Part shown: positions 1-12,761 of the stretch, piece after piece
How the letters are laid out: every line of letters starts with the position of its first letter
Position numbering within the stretch: the first letter of the stretch is position 1
Source of the DNA: Proteromonas lacertae
Taxonomy: Eukaryota; Sar; Bigyra; Opalinata; Proteromonadidae
Assembly (NCBI GenBank): GCA_002245135.1
Contig: NGBS01000588.1
Location: forward strand, 186,001 to 250,000
Direction: 5' to 3'
Length of the DNA stretch: 64,000 nt
The notes under the pieces: generated by a model
What the model saw: the letters and a program-made list of their open reading frames with translations, nothing else
Database searches by the model: none
Told to the model about the DNA's origin: nothing
Position numbers and translations under genes: made by a program

Positions 1-1992
1 AAGATGTATGAAACATTGATTCACTACGTTCTAAACCTTTCTTTTGACTAACATGAATAATACCTATTTGTCTTTTTAAATTAGGCTTTTCATTAATTAA
101 ATTTATAAATTTATCTGAAGGTAATAGTAATAAACTCACTTTATCTTTAGCAATATAACTACAAATACAATCTCCATGATTCTCTATAATAGAAGTTCCA
201 CCAAAGTAATCACCTTGTGAGAGTGTTTCATATACTTCTTTCTCAAACACTTTACCAGTCCAATCTGATTGACTTCTACTACGTGTTGGTACACATTGTT
301 CAGCAAAACCTTCACTATATAATCTCTGTCTTTTACGAAGAGTTGAACCAGGTGATAATGCTGATGATTTTGATCCTTTTTTACCTGCTGTACTGTTGGT
401 GTGAGTGATAGTTTTACTGTTGTTTTGACTATCTTTATTATTATTATCATTATTATTATTATTATTGTCGATATTTCTTGGCTTTTTAGTAGGTGTAAAG
501 TCTGGAGATAAACATTCATCATTATCATCGTTATTATTATTGTTTTCTAAATCACATCCTGCTAATGGATCATCACAGTTACAATTACCATTATTATTCT
601 CATCGTTGTTGTTAGTGTCTAAGACATTGGTGTTATCAACAATAATTGCTTCTGATGAAGCGAGTTTTAGTAATCTATATCGGTAATTATCATAGTCTTT
701 TTGCTTGAACTGTTTGACTACTTCACCACTGAGTATTATGTTGAAATGAGTCATTTTCATATCTTTCATATATATATACTCTCCAGCATTATAATTCTTT
801 CTTTCCATTAGTTTGTATAATTCATCCCTCTCTTGCTGCGATAAATATGAAAAGATGGGGATTTCTTTCAAGACTATCGTTCCATAACTTTCAATTGATC
901 TATTCAATAGAGGTTCGATTGGACCTAATAAATGTATAAAGGATTCTCTCTCTAAAGCTATCAACGTCACTTGACCTTGAGCAATAACATCAGCGGCTCG
1001 AGGTTCGTTTGTTAAAAGTGCTCTTTCCCCAAAATGAGCACCGACACCCAAAATTTTAAATTCTTTTTTATCTGTAACTACGGCTTGACCAACACCAGTA
1101 ATTGATATATCAATTCTTACACTACCTTTTTCTATAACATAAAAGTATGAATGATCATCGACATTATCACCTCTCTTAATTATTGATCTCATCATTCTCA
1201 AAATACAATTGCACACAGGCTTCAGCTAATCTAGCAATTTCTGTAGATGTTAAAGGTGAAAATAACGACAAATCCTTTAAGAACTTTGTTCTTTCTTTCA
1301 ATTTATTTTTCTCATACAACTCCAAGGTTCTACGGAATGTAGTTCTGTCTATTGAATAAATTATACCATCAGTTTCTGCTTTAACAGTATACATTCTAGG
1401 TGTATCGTATAAAAAGATTTCACCGAAGGAGTGGCCAGGCCCTAGCTTAGCCCTAACTGATCTGGACGGAGTTATACTGGAAGTCATGATAAATGAGCCT
1501 TCAATTATAGAATAGAACTTTCTACCTGCTTTACCTTGTTCTGAACAGATTGCTCCATTTGGGACGTTTATTTTAACCATAGCATCAACTACACGAGCTA
1601 TTTGTATGTCATCCATATTGTTGAAGATTGGATGACCTGTCATTGAAGCTCGAATTAGTTTAATCTCTTGTGGTGTCTTTTGAATAACACTATACTCTCC
1701 ACCTTCTGTAGATGTGTTTGCTCCATCAATTATACCATTCTATTAATAATTAATTTACTGTATAATATACTTGTCTCTCTCTTGGTGGTATAAGATGTTT
1801 ATCTTTCTGTTTTGCGTATAATACTTCTGACACTCGGTTTGGGGCAGCACCTTCACCGACGTTTATTACTTCTTCGTTGTCATTTCCTCCATGAAGCACA
1901 TCAGCCTTCACTAAAAGATTCTTCGGTTCGACAACATTAGTTGAAGGCTCAACGCCTATCTTATTATCTGGAGAGGAAGTACAACTACCCAT
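1..1992 (-). CDS. Multi-CNB cyclic-nucleotide-binding protein, PKG-like N-terminal part (partial)
   Basis: The gene starts at 1992 and its 3' end runs off the left edge. The N-terminus MGSCTSS fits an N-myristoylation signal with an adjacent cysteine that could be palmitoylated, so membrane anchoring is plausible. A 31-nt intron lies at 1740-1770. The first CNB domain contains FGEIFLYDTPRMYTV, with the phosphate-binding Glu and Arg in place. A second CNB has FGERALLTNEPRAADV. A third is split by a long Asn/Asp/Ser-rich insertion (about 230-690) before it resumes with GDYFGGTSIIENHGD. Tandem CNB domains of this kind are typical of protist cGMP-dependent kinases, but no kinase domain is inside the window, so PKG is an inference. 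Near 1175-1190 the frame breaks: deleting one A would restore the usual E-I-I-I-K-R-G-D link into CNB 2. Confidence 0.75.
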
Positions 1993-2369
1993 TCATAAAA
2001 TATTATAAAAAATATAAAAACGAAAAAGCTTGGTTGAAAGAAGAGGTTTGAAAAAAAAGATTTCGTTAGTCTTGGACATTTGATTTGGATATTCAAATTC
2101 TGTGAATAAAAATGCGTATAATTTTATGTAACTGATCAAGCCATAAAGTTACGCTACACAATCTTATTTTTACATTCTTATTTTTTGGTAATATTTAGTT
2201 ATTATTCACTGCTAATATTTATTTTAGATTAGTATTTGTTTGTATATGGTCTTTTATTATTTTATTTCACCAATCAAACATGTTTGATTCTGATTAAAAA
2301 ACGGTTTTTTGTTTTTCAGATATCTTACTTTGTAGTTATTTATATATAATATAAACGAGATCAGTGAAT
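1993..2369. other. Intergenic region between divergent genes
   Basis: This 377-bp AT-rich spacer separates the minus-strand CNB protein from the plus-strand coiled-coil gene. It presumably holds both promoters. I see no recognisable RNA gene or conserved element in it. Confidence 0.5.
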
Positions 2370-2836
2370 ATGGAGACAAAAGTCAATAGTGATGGAACAA
2401 GAGAATATACCTTAAAAGCAAGATTACTTGCTTTAGAAGAAGCAACAAAATTACAACAATTAAAAATAGATCATTTGAAAGAATATATTACAGTTTTGGA
2501 AAATAAAGATGTATAATAGTCAAATTTATTGAATATTTAGAAAGCTCATCAAGAAGAGGCTGAAGAGACATTCCAAAAAATGCATGATAAGATGAGTGAT
2601 GATGTATAGCAATTGTAATTCTAATATTATTATTAGACTGCTAAATATTGTGAAAGTTGTGGACCACAGTTTGATCAACAGCAAAAAGTGTATGAACAGT
2701 TATATGCAGATGTATTAATTTAAAATTAGTTATGTAATATGAATAGATATGGGAACAGAATAAATTAATCGCTGAATTACAGAAGAAGAATGCTGAGTTA
2801 GAAGAAACTATTGCTCAATATGAATCTCAAATATAA
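2370..2836 (+). CDS. Small coiled-coil protein, four exons
   Basis: Four short exons are joined by three introns of 30-35 nt, each starting GTAT or GTATA and ending TAG. The first intron is 2511-2540. The spliced product is about 122 residues, starts METKVNSDGTREY and ends IAQYESQI. It is almost wholly helical and charged, with heptad-like leucines, and has one Cys pair in KYCESCGPQ. Each exon is too short to stand out as an open frame, yet the reading frame is continuous across all three splices, which strongly supports the gene. I do not recognise the family; a cytoskeletal or flagellar accessory role is possible but not shown. Confidence 0.7.
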
Positions 2837-2976
2837 TTCAAACAAATATATATATTTATTAATAGTTTTTTTTTAATAATAATATTCTCAATTATTCATA
2901 AACTATATTAATTGATTCGTGACTCTTCAATAATACTTCAATATCATCAAAACAATCTATATAAATAATAAAATAA

Positions 2977-5900
2977 CTAAATATTCATACTTTTACAGTG
3001 TAATACAACTAAATTAACCATATCATTCATATATTCACTTACTTTTTCTACATCATCTTTGTTAATATGAATTTCATCGATTCCTAATATTTCAATATTG
3101 TTTACAGCTAATAATGATTCAAACAATTGAACTACACATTTTGAAGTTATATCTTTATTACCTGAAATTGACAAATTTGATAAATCATTCAGAGATTCGA
3201 TCGATTCTATTGTATCGATAATTAACTTGTCTGTGAGTTTATTATTGGATAAATCTATTTCTTCTATATGACTCGATTCTAAGTTTTTAATTAAAGATAT
3301 TGCATATTCATCTGTTAATTCACAATCACTGACTTTGATGATTTTCAATTGAGTTATATTGGAAATAAGTTCAAAAATATCAATATCTTTCACATATTTT
3401 AATGGATTTACTATTTTAACAAAATAAAAATAATAATAGATTTATATATACAACAAAGATTAATAGATTGCATTGAATCAATACCGGAAATGCTAATAAT
3501 AAGTTCATAAACATCAGAAGAAGTTAAATTCATTTCAGCTAAACTCAATGTTTCTAATTCTTTTAAATTTGACAGATTCTCAATGAATTGCTTTTTATCT
3601 TTTAGATCTATTGTATTTCCTGATAATTCTAATTGTTTTAAATGAGTCAAAACAGTAAACATGGAATTTGTGATTATTTCACTACTTTCAGTTGATAAAC
3701 CACAATCTATAATAAAAAAATAATTAAAAAAAATTCATATATATATACATGAAAGATCTAATAGTTCAAGTGATTTTAAATGTAATAATGAACTTAAGAA
3801 TGTAGAACCCCATTCATCTTTTAATAAATTTCCACCAATTGAAAAATTCATTAAATCTAAACATCTCAATATTCTATTGGAGAATGTAGCTATTCCATTT
3901 TCAGTTATTTGATTATCTAAAGAAATAATAAATAGCTTTATAATATACTATGCAAATAAAGTGATGTTAAATTTGATGAAAGTGTAACATTACAGCAGAA
4001 ACTATCATTAATTTGATTATTTGATAAATTTAAAAATGTCAAATTTGGTAGATTTGAGATATATTTTGCTATTAAGTTGGATTTGGATGTTCCAAATTGG
4101 TTATTACTAAAATCAACATATTCAAAACAATAAGTTCTATTGAATATCGAAGAAATTGATTTCAGACTCTGATCATTCAACTCATTTCCACTTAAATCTA
4201 AATAATTCAAATATGACAAATCACAAATGCTATTTTTAATCTGAGATAATCCTTTCTCAGTGATATTATTACTTTGTAAACATAATTTTGTTAAGAATTT
4301 CGATTTAGACATAACTTCTGATATACTACTCATTCCTTTATCACCTATCTCATTATCTTCAACATACAATTCACTTAAATCTGATGAAATCATGTCAATA
4401 AGATAAGATATTCCACTTGCACTACAACCAACATCTATAAATAATATATTGATATTTCTAAATACTGTTAATATAAAGTGTTTTTAAATAATACCAACAT
4501 CTCAAACATAATGATAAGCTTTGTACGCCTTTATCACCTATATCATTTCCACCAATTCCAAATATTTGAATATTTTCCAAGTGTTGAAGACTTGTTATGT
4601 CATTCTTTATATCTGAATCTAATTTGTTATTATTGAATATTAACTCTCTCAGTGATTTGATATTTGTTATTGAAGTGACAATGTTGTGGAAATCTGAATT
4701 AGTTAAGTTATTATCTATTCATTATATTCATAAAAAATAACAAATACTTTCTAAATGTAATACTTGAAGTGATGGTAATGAATTGAATATAGTATTCCAT
4801 TCATTATCTTGAGAAATTCCAAGTAAATTATCTAATTTTATATAAATGAAAATATATAATTATTACTATACTATTAACATATAATGATTGTAATGATGTG
4901 AGAATCATATCAGATGAAAATAAATTGCTTAAAGTAGTAATCATATTACTATGAAAATCTAATGTTTTCAAGTTATCTAAATCAACTAAAACTGAGTTAA
5001 AATCATCAAAATATTCATCAGAGAAGTTATTATCAGATATATTAATATATTCCATCTTCTTCCACTGAGGTAAATAATTACAAAATAATTGAATAAAATC
5101 ATCTCCTAATTCATTATTACTAAAATCAAAATATTTGATATTTTCAGAATATGTTAAACTGTTGAATAAATCATCCATACAATCATTGTTTAAATGACAA
5201 TCTAATAAACAAAATAAATAATAATAATAATGATATATTTATACTTGATAATGATATATTTGTCAATGTGCTTAACCTTGATAATGATTGAGATAAGGTT
5301 GTCATTGAAGAAACACAATTAATATCTATTTTGAAATAATAATAATTATTAATATATATACCATTAAAATACAATTGTTCTAAACAAATCAATGAAGGAA
5401 ACATCTCAAATATATCATCACATTCAATACCAAATCGATTATTTGATAAATCCAACATCTGCATTGTATTGTTACTCCATATATATTGAGATAATGCTGG
5501 AATAATTGCATCATTACAACCACAATGTTTTAATGATAAAATATTCAGTTTCAATGGTAAATTGGATATTAAATTAGTCAGTAAATCAGTATGCGTGAAC
5601 TTATTATCTGATAAATATAAACTTTCTAATTGTTGAAGATCTTTAATTCTTTGTGTTATTAATGGTAAGGATTTATCAGTTATATCGATTTCTTCTAATC
5701 TTAAAACTCTTAGTACTGGACAATGCAATAAGAAATCAATTAATTGAGTGATTAAATTGTCACTTATTTTATTGCCAGACAATGATAATGCAATTATATT
5801 CCATTCTTCTATGATTGAGGAGAATATTGTTTTTAACGTTTCAATATTGAAATGATTATCTATTCATTATAATAAATAACAACAAAAAATAAAATAATAC

Positions 5901-6066
5901 AGCTCAGATCTAGTCTTTTCAATCCAGTTATATACAAATTCAATATCTCTTCGGATGTATAAGTAACACTGAAAAAATTGTGAGTTAAAATCAACTGTTG
6001 AAGTTTCACACAACTCTTTAAGTTGGATAATAACGTTCTAAAACCTGATGGAGATATGGAAGTATC

Positions 6067-6106
<40 letters not shown>

Positions 6107-7193
6107 TACATGTGAATGATATTATTGATATTGGTATATTTTTAAACTGTTCGCATAATAATACCAAATTATCATTATTAATAACAATATGATCTATATA
6201 AATTTCACTAATATAATTAAAATGACTAAATTCTTTACAAAAACTATTCATATCTAGTGAAGATATTAACATATCTCTAAAATCGATTTTATTCTGTTTA
6301 TTTGGTGGTTTATTGTATAAATATCTATTCATACAAGTATCATTAGGTGGACTATCTAATATATCGATTATTTCTTTGATGGTTATTCTTTGATTTGGCT
6401 GATAACATAAACAACTCCAAAATATCTTCTTCCAATATCCAGGAATGTTATTAGGTAAATCTGGAACAAATCTCCCTTCTATGAAGTCTTGCAATTGAGT
6501 AATATTTTCAAATAAATGATGTTCACGGAATAAGTAGTAGATTATACAACCAAATGACCAAATATCGGAAGATGGCGTTGGTTCTGTTTCTGTTTTGGAT
6601 AATACAAGCTCTGGAGCTTGATAACCTGTGAAGTACTTTGGTGGGTAAATATAACGAGTAAATCCAAAGTTTGCTAAAACAGGCGAATTAGATTCTGATA
6701 ATAGAATATGTGATGGATCTAATGCAGAATATACCAATGAATGAGTGTGTAAAGCATCTAATCCAGAAGCTATTTTCATAGCAAAGTCATTTTTATTCTA
6801 ATTGCATAATATTGAATAAAATACTGTTGTAGACAAATAGTTGTAATGCTCAAGATCACCATTACTTAAATATGGGCAGATAAGAAGCAAATGTTCAGAT
6901 GACTCATCATAAATTCTTAACTCTTTGATTGAGATTAATGCAGGATCTGAAATATTTTTCAAAGTTTCAATCTACAGCAATTAATTTGGATTATATACAG
7001 CTTTTAGGATTAGATCACAGTAAGCTCTTGGTAAGCATTTCGATACATACGTGATAGGATCATCAGAATATTTACATAAATGTAAATCGCCTAAATATCC
7101 TTTACAAAGAGTTGATTGAAATTCTAATGATGCCATCCGATCAGATCTTGCTTGTTTTTTTATTTTCTTCAATTTTTCTTCACACAAACACAT
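2977..7193 (-). CDS. Pseudokinase-LRR protein
   Basis: One long multi-exon gene, with its first in-frame ATG at 7193 and another Met at 7136. Introns at 6972-6998 and 6798-6824 are 27 nt each. The N-terminal third is a protein-kinase fold with GYQAPELVL and DIWSFGCIIYYLF. The catalytic loop reads VYSALDPSHILL, so the HRD Asp, the catalytic-loop Lys and the Asn are all replaced, and DFG is NFG. It should therefore be catalytically dead. After an ATA-rich intron (6066-6109) come many leucine-rich repeats with the N-x-(I/L/F) pattern (for example LYLSDNKF, LDLSNNRFG, LYVEDNEIGDKG), spread over short exons down to the stop at 2977. It probably acts as a scaffold or sensor through the LRR surface. 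A similar architecture is at 40905-44268. Exact exon edges inside the LRR array were not all checked. Confidence 0.75.
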
Positions 7194-7253
7194 TATCAAC
7201 AAAATAAAATAAAAATCTTTAAAAGAACGAATATAACAACATTATTATTATTA

Positions 7254-8218
7254 TTAATTACAACAAGCCATACAATTCACTCTATATCCTTCAATTATTT
7301 GATTGGTCAGCACATGCTGAATACTCTTCTCTTCAATATACCAAAGTGTAATATAACCACTAGAAGTTACACTAATCAAAATATCACCAAGTATTGACAT
7401 ATCTTTAATTCTTCCATTAATAGACTGATCTTGTGGTGATATATCCTCACCATCCATTGTAAAGCATCGTATTCTACCATCTTCACATCCACATACCATA
7501 TATTTATTATTATAAAACAAAATCTTATTAACTCTACAAGGCATATCAAATTTCAATTTTAAATTACCTGTGTTCACTTCATATATTTCTATTTTATGAT
7601 AATACACTAATAAATAATATTCACCACTTGGATCGAAGAGAATTGAAGTGGCAATATCTTTGAGTTTATTTTTATATAATTGTGTATTATTTGTTAGATT
7701 ATATAAGTAATAATGATTGTGTTCTGTTAGTACAAATAATAATTTACCTGAGGGATGGATACTAAGTGATAATATTCCATCTGCTATGTCATTTAAGGCA
7801 TCTTTACATTCCCATTTATTACAATCCCAGATTAATACCTTCTTATCTTCAGAACCAGAATATAATTTGTTTCCATTCTCATAGAATAAGAGTGAAGATA
7901 TTGCTCCTGTATGTTTCACTAAACTACCAAATTCACTTTCTTTTTCAAGATTAAACAATCTATCATGGATACTTTAATGAAAATATACCTTAATGACTCA
8001 TCAGAACCACCTGTAACAAGAAATGTTGAATCTTTTGAAGTAGCAATGCATGCAGTTCGAATACTTCCAATATGAATATCTGACATATATCTATTACATA
8101 AAAATCAATCAATATACTTTACAACAAACTTAAATGGTTCAGATTGTTGTTCTTCTTCTGGTTCAGTTACATTCCAACCATAAAGTCTTCCTTCATATCT
8201 ATGAAATGATAAATTCAT
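7254..8218 (-). CDS. WD40 protein, PAK1IP1/MAK11-like ribosome assembly factor
   Basis: Three exons: the start at 8218 gives MNLSFHRYEGRLYGWNV, followed by introns of about 27 and 29 nt that keep the frame. WD-type repeats are clear, including VKHTGAISSLLFY, LYSGSEDKKVLIWD and CNKWECKDAL, then LSIHPSGKLLFVL and FDPSGEYYLLVYYHKIEIY. The order and wording follow the PAK1IP1/MAK11 family, which in animals and yeast promotes 60S ribosomal subunit assembly in the nucleolus. At about 300 residues it is close to family length. It lies 60 bp upstream of the pseudokinase-LRR gene on the same strand, with no evident functional link. MPP10, another nucleolar factor, lies elsewhere in the window. Confidence 0.8.
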
Positions 8219-8406
8219 CAACACGTTCCCAAAAAGATTCGCATTTCTCAAAAATAATATTGATCCGAAAACCAAAAATTATCAAACCGAATGAAATGAA
8301 ACGAGTATATTTCTAAAATATGTTTGGATTGTATGAATAAACAACTTAAATATCATAATAAATATGTTATTTAACAAAAGATGCTTTTAATAAATAAAAT
8401 TTTAAA

Positions 8407-9788
8407 TTATTCTAATGAATACTTGACAATATCAATTGAATTGTCTTTGTTATACAAACATACAAATGGATACAATGTTCCAGTCACATTTTTAAACAAT
8501 AATAATTCATATCCATCTTCATACTGAATCCAAACAGTATGTTCCTCCATATCGAATATTATCTCATACTTCCCACCATTCTCCAACTTCCTCGAAGGAT
8601 AATTCACTTTTACACCCAAACCACCACCTAAAACAGATCCACTCACATTCATAGTTAAACTCAATGAAGATTTCTCATCTTTCAATTTATTACTTGGATC
8701 TTCATAGTGATTATTAGTAGTTGCTCCAATAACAAAGATACTGCCATGAATTTGAAATTGATAGCGATAAACACCACAAATCATAGTAATATTCATATAA
8801 CAATGAGGATAACCACCTCCATGTTTAGATTTAGTTATTGATCTACCTTTGTTACATATCAACATAAAATCATGTTTATATTCTTCAATAAAATAACAAT
8901 CACCTTCATTCAATGATGGTGCTGGAGGTATTGCCATTGATAAGTGTTCTACAATTTTTATATCTTTTATTTCCTTTATTACTTCATCTATTGTTAATCT
9001 CATTCTTTCATCTAATAATAACATCTTCTCCAAAATTGGAGTGATTTTATAAGCTAATGGAACAGTTAATGTTGTATAACTGCATTTTAATATATGTTTA
9101 ATTAATTTATGTAATGTTGGTCCTTCAAATGGTGGTTTTCCACAAAATAAATAATACATTAATACTCCCAAACTCCAAATATCTCCAGATTTATTCAACT
9201 GTTTATTCTCTAACACTTCGGGTGGGTAATATGATATATTATTGTAATTAATTGGTAATGTATAGTTTGATCCTTCGTATAATAAATACATCCCAATATC
9301 TGATAATAAATATCTCCCATCTTCTGTTATTAGAATATTGGATGTCTTAATTGCTCCAGTTATGATGTTCTTCTTGTGTGCTATTTGAATTATTGTTGCT
9401 ATTTGGAAGATTAATTTGAAACGACCTGCATCTTTGAATGACTCGTTAGGATCTATGGCGGATAAGGATGATTTGTATTCTTTTGTTACTATGATTATAT
9501 AATTGTCTATCTTCTTTAATTTTAGATATGGAACAATTGCATCAACTTGTAGATTATTAACTCTTTGAATTGTGTTGAAAAAGGAATTTGTGTTTATATG
9601 TGAGAATCCACTACACACAACAGCTTTTAGTCTTAGTACCTTTGGTGTCATTTTGTATAACAATCTGCAACAATGAACTGACGGTTGAGAAGGTAGATCA
9701 TCTGAAATCTGAAAGATATAAATGTATATTATACTTCATAGTCATCACCCAAATAATTATGTGCCAAAGTTGATGCTTTTACACCCAT
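8407..9788 (-). CDS. Pseudokinase-SPRY protein
   Basis: Two exons joined across a 26-nt intron (9709-9734). The start at 9788 gives MGVKASTLAHNYLGDDYE, a possible myristoylation signal. The kinase-like domain has YPPEVLENKQL, DIWSLGVLMYYLF and a catalytic loop IITGAIKTSNILI. The HRD Asp is Ala, although Lys and Asn remain, and DFG is DIG. The phosphoacceptor base is thus missing. The C-terminal third is a SPRY/B30.2-like domain with GRSITKSKHGGGYPHCYMN and YEIIFDMEEHTVWIQYEDG. That tail resembles the SPRY ends of the BTB-like genes at 16086, 19236 and 27895. A binding or adaptor role is inferred. Confidence 0.75.
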
Positions 9789-10456
9789 ACTTCTATTCTT
9801 TTAAAAGATTTCAAACGATTGGTGTTTCAAAATTTTCACTTTAAAAATCCCTAATAATACACAATTCTTTAAAAACAAAGCCTATAACATTATTTTCAGA
9901 GTTATTCACATTAAAATCTTCCATTCAAGCAATCTTCTTGTTCATTCAGTAAGATCTACTTAGATTAATTCTACATCTCTTCTCTATCTTCTCTTTACCA
10001 TCTCATCATTACACCATATGCATTACTTTTGCATTCAAACATCTAAAATATAATAAAATGCTGTTATAAAAGTGATTATATAAAAATAATAGATTATAAT
10101 AGAGATCAGTTCATGTCAATGTCCACATGCTTGAATTTTTTCATCGGACAGGGATAACAAACCATCATTTCAACAAATAAACAATATCATAATCACAAAA
10201 TGATAGTTATAACAAAACAGAAGTTATATTTGACTTATATATACCTTTACACATCACAATAACAATAAAAAATTGACTCTATATCATTGCATGATGAAAT
10301 AAATCAAAAAATGAGAAATGATATTTCATCCAGCTTTTTCTTCTATACTAAAATTCCTATTTAAATATTCTTTTCAAATTCAATTTAATTATGTTTTTAA
10401 ATCATCATAAAAACATTAAAATAATTATAATATCATTAACAAAATATATTAAATTA
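9789..10456. other. Intergenic region without a visible gene
   Basis: These 668 bp are AT-rich, with many in-frame stops on both strands. I see no exon chain, RNA gene or repeat. It holds the promoter of the pseudokinase-SPRY gene and the 3' flank of the transporter gene. Confidence 0.5.
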
Positions 10457-11740
10457 TTAAAGAATTGCTTTAGGAACTCTGTGATAAACGTAATTATATT
10501 CATTATTAAACTCAGCTACACTAGGACTTCTAAATAAATTATAAGCAATAGTGAATAAATAAATAGAAAAATATTGAAAATATAATAAATACTTATATAT
10601 ATATATATTTTTACTCTGAAAGAATCTGATTCTGTTTCTCTATTTTATTCGTTTCATAAATATAAATAGCTAATCCAAATAGTACAATAAACGAACACAA
10701 CTCCTTCATAGTTGTAATACATTGATATGAATCAGTTCTATATTAATACAAATAAATAAATAATCATATACTTGCAAAATAGAATTGAACTTGTAACAAA
10801 TACTAAAATTGCTCTTAATCCATTCATTGTTGCTGTAGTAACACTTCCAACTTGTCCTAAACTCATGTAATACGATAAGCCATGAACAGTTTGATTGAAA
10901 ACAGCAAATATATAAAACAATATTATTGCCTATTATTTAATATATTATATCTTAATACAGTATATGTTCCATTTGCTAATCTCACATTTCTCACTATTAA
11001 TTCATCATAATTAGGTACAACATAAACCATCATATACAATACATGGAAACTTACACAATATTGACCAGTTTTATAACAAATATCTTGAGGATTAACTGTT
11101 TCAATTGTTTGAATATATTCACCTAAGACATACACTAATGCATAAGTAATTGCTCCCATTAAACAGAAGAATATTCCAACAAAATAATTTCCACCGTTTA
11201 AATTGGATTGTACACTTGTTAAACCTAATCCTGCAGTTACTGTAATAATGCCAACCCACTGTTTAAAACTCAATTTTTTCCCCATAAATAATCTTGATTC
11301 TAATGCAGTCCAGATTGGTACAGATGAATAGATGATTTGGAATAATCCACTACCCACTTTCGATATACCGATTATACAAAATGTATTGGCAGTAAAGTCA
11401 ATAATTGCATTTAATATAATACAACCATGAACTGAGGAAAGTAAATTCCATTTTAAGTCTTTCCATCGGTACCTGTCTTTGATTGGAAGATTTTCGATAA
11501 GATTCGAAGAGGAGAAATTCATAAATTTCTTTGGTACACAATTAACAAAAAGATAACCGTAATATATAACAGCTGGAACAATTAAACTTCGTTGATCTAT
11601 ATGACATATTAAAAAGACGCAAGAATACCAGTTAAACCCTCATTACACAAATATTGGTTTAAAATTGTTGACAATGTTCCAGTGATTAAATAAAATGCCA
11701 AAATTGATACTGTTCTTATTAATTCTTGTGAAAATTTCAT
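10457..11740 (-). CDS. Drug/metabolite-transporter (EamA/SLC35-like) membrane protein
   Basis: The spliced gene runs from MKFSQELIRTVSILAFYL (start 11740) to HRVPKAIL (stop at 10457). Introns of about 30-45 nt plus one of about 85 nt near 10530-10610 keep the frame. The product is about 375 residues with roughly ten hydrophobic segments. It carries DMT hallmarks: a helix-loop IYSSVPIWTALESRLFMGK followed by LSFKQWVGIITVTAGLGL, and a second-half copy FYIFAVFNQTVHGLSYYMSL. DMT proteins move nucleotide-sugars, metabolites or drugs across the ER, Golgi or plasma membrane. The substrate cannot be told from sequence. The last exon supplies a short hydrophilic tail. Confidence 0.75.
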
Positions 11741-11861
11741 ATTCTCATCAAAAAATTGAAAATTTAATATGAAAATGAAGAAAACGACTATATTTTTTGG
11801 TAAATATCAAACCCTTCAAAAAATGCATATAATAACAATCAGATACAATTAATTTCTATAT

Positions 11862-12698
11862 TTACTTTTTATTCTTAGGGTCATTGAATGGATACCCATG
11901 TGGAAAACCTTGATTTCCCATTTGCTGTGGATGTTGAGGATTGGGTTGTTGTTGCTGTTGTTGCTGTTGTCCATTCATTTGTTGCATTGCGGCAAAATTC
12001 TGAGCAAGAAGTGGATTTGCGGTTAATTCTATACATAATAAAAAATAATAATCAGATAAATATACGTGAATATATAGCTTGAATATTTGGCATACTGTTT
12101 TGAATACCTGGTAAATTCATAGCATTCAATCCTTGTAAGGACATATTACCCATACCAGGTATATTTCCCATATTCAAAGCTTGAAGGTTTTGCAAACCTT
12201 GTAAATTTTGTAAATTCAACCCTTGATTCATTCCTTGAAATTGCTGCTGTAATTGTTGAGGTTGACCCATATTTTGCATCATTGACATTGGGTTAGGAGT
12301 CATACCTTGGTGAGTCAACTCTCCTCTCATCATATTTATTAGATTTTGATTGGTCAATGCAGCTATAGCTGGATTCATCAACAAACTCTGTTGGAATTGC
12401 AATCCCATTAATGGGTTATATCCTCCATTATTAGCAGCAGCAGCACTCAATTGCTGTAATTGGAATTGATTCAAATTCTGTAAATTCATTGGGTTCATAT
12501 TTCCATTAACACCACTCATTATTGGTGGAGGTTGTTGAGCTTGTTGTTGTTGTTGCTGTTGAGCTTGTTGTTGAGCTTGTTGAGCTTGTTGAGCTTGTTG
12601 AGCTGCTATTGCAGCTGCAGCTGCTGCTTGTTGAGATTGTAATTGTTGTTGTAACTGTTGTGCTTGTAATTGTTGTACCTGTTGACTATTAGCATTAG

Positions 12699-12761
<63 letters not shown>

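Noticed and set aside
2977-5782. Several independent small LRR genes
   Set aside because: The pieces are exons of one gene; GTAT donors and TAG acceptors join them in frame, as checked at 3393-3470.
5860-6111. Peptide starting with a long Ile run, as a separate gene
   Set aside because: The Ile run is the translation of an (ATA)n intron at 6066-6109 of the pseudokinase-LRR gene.
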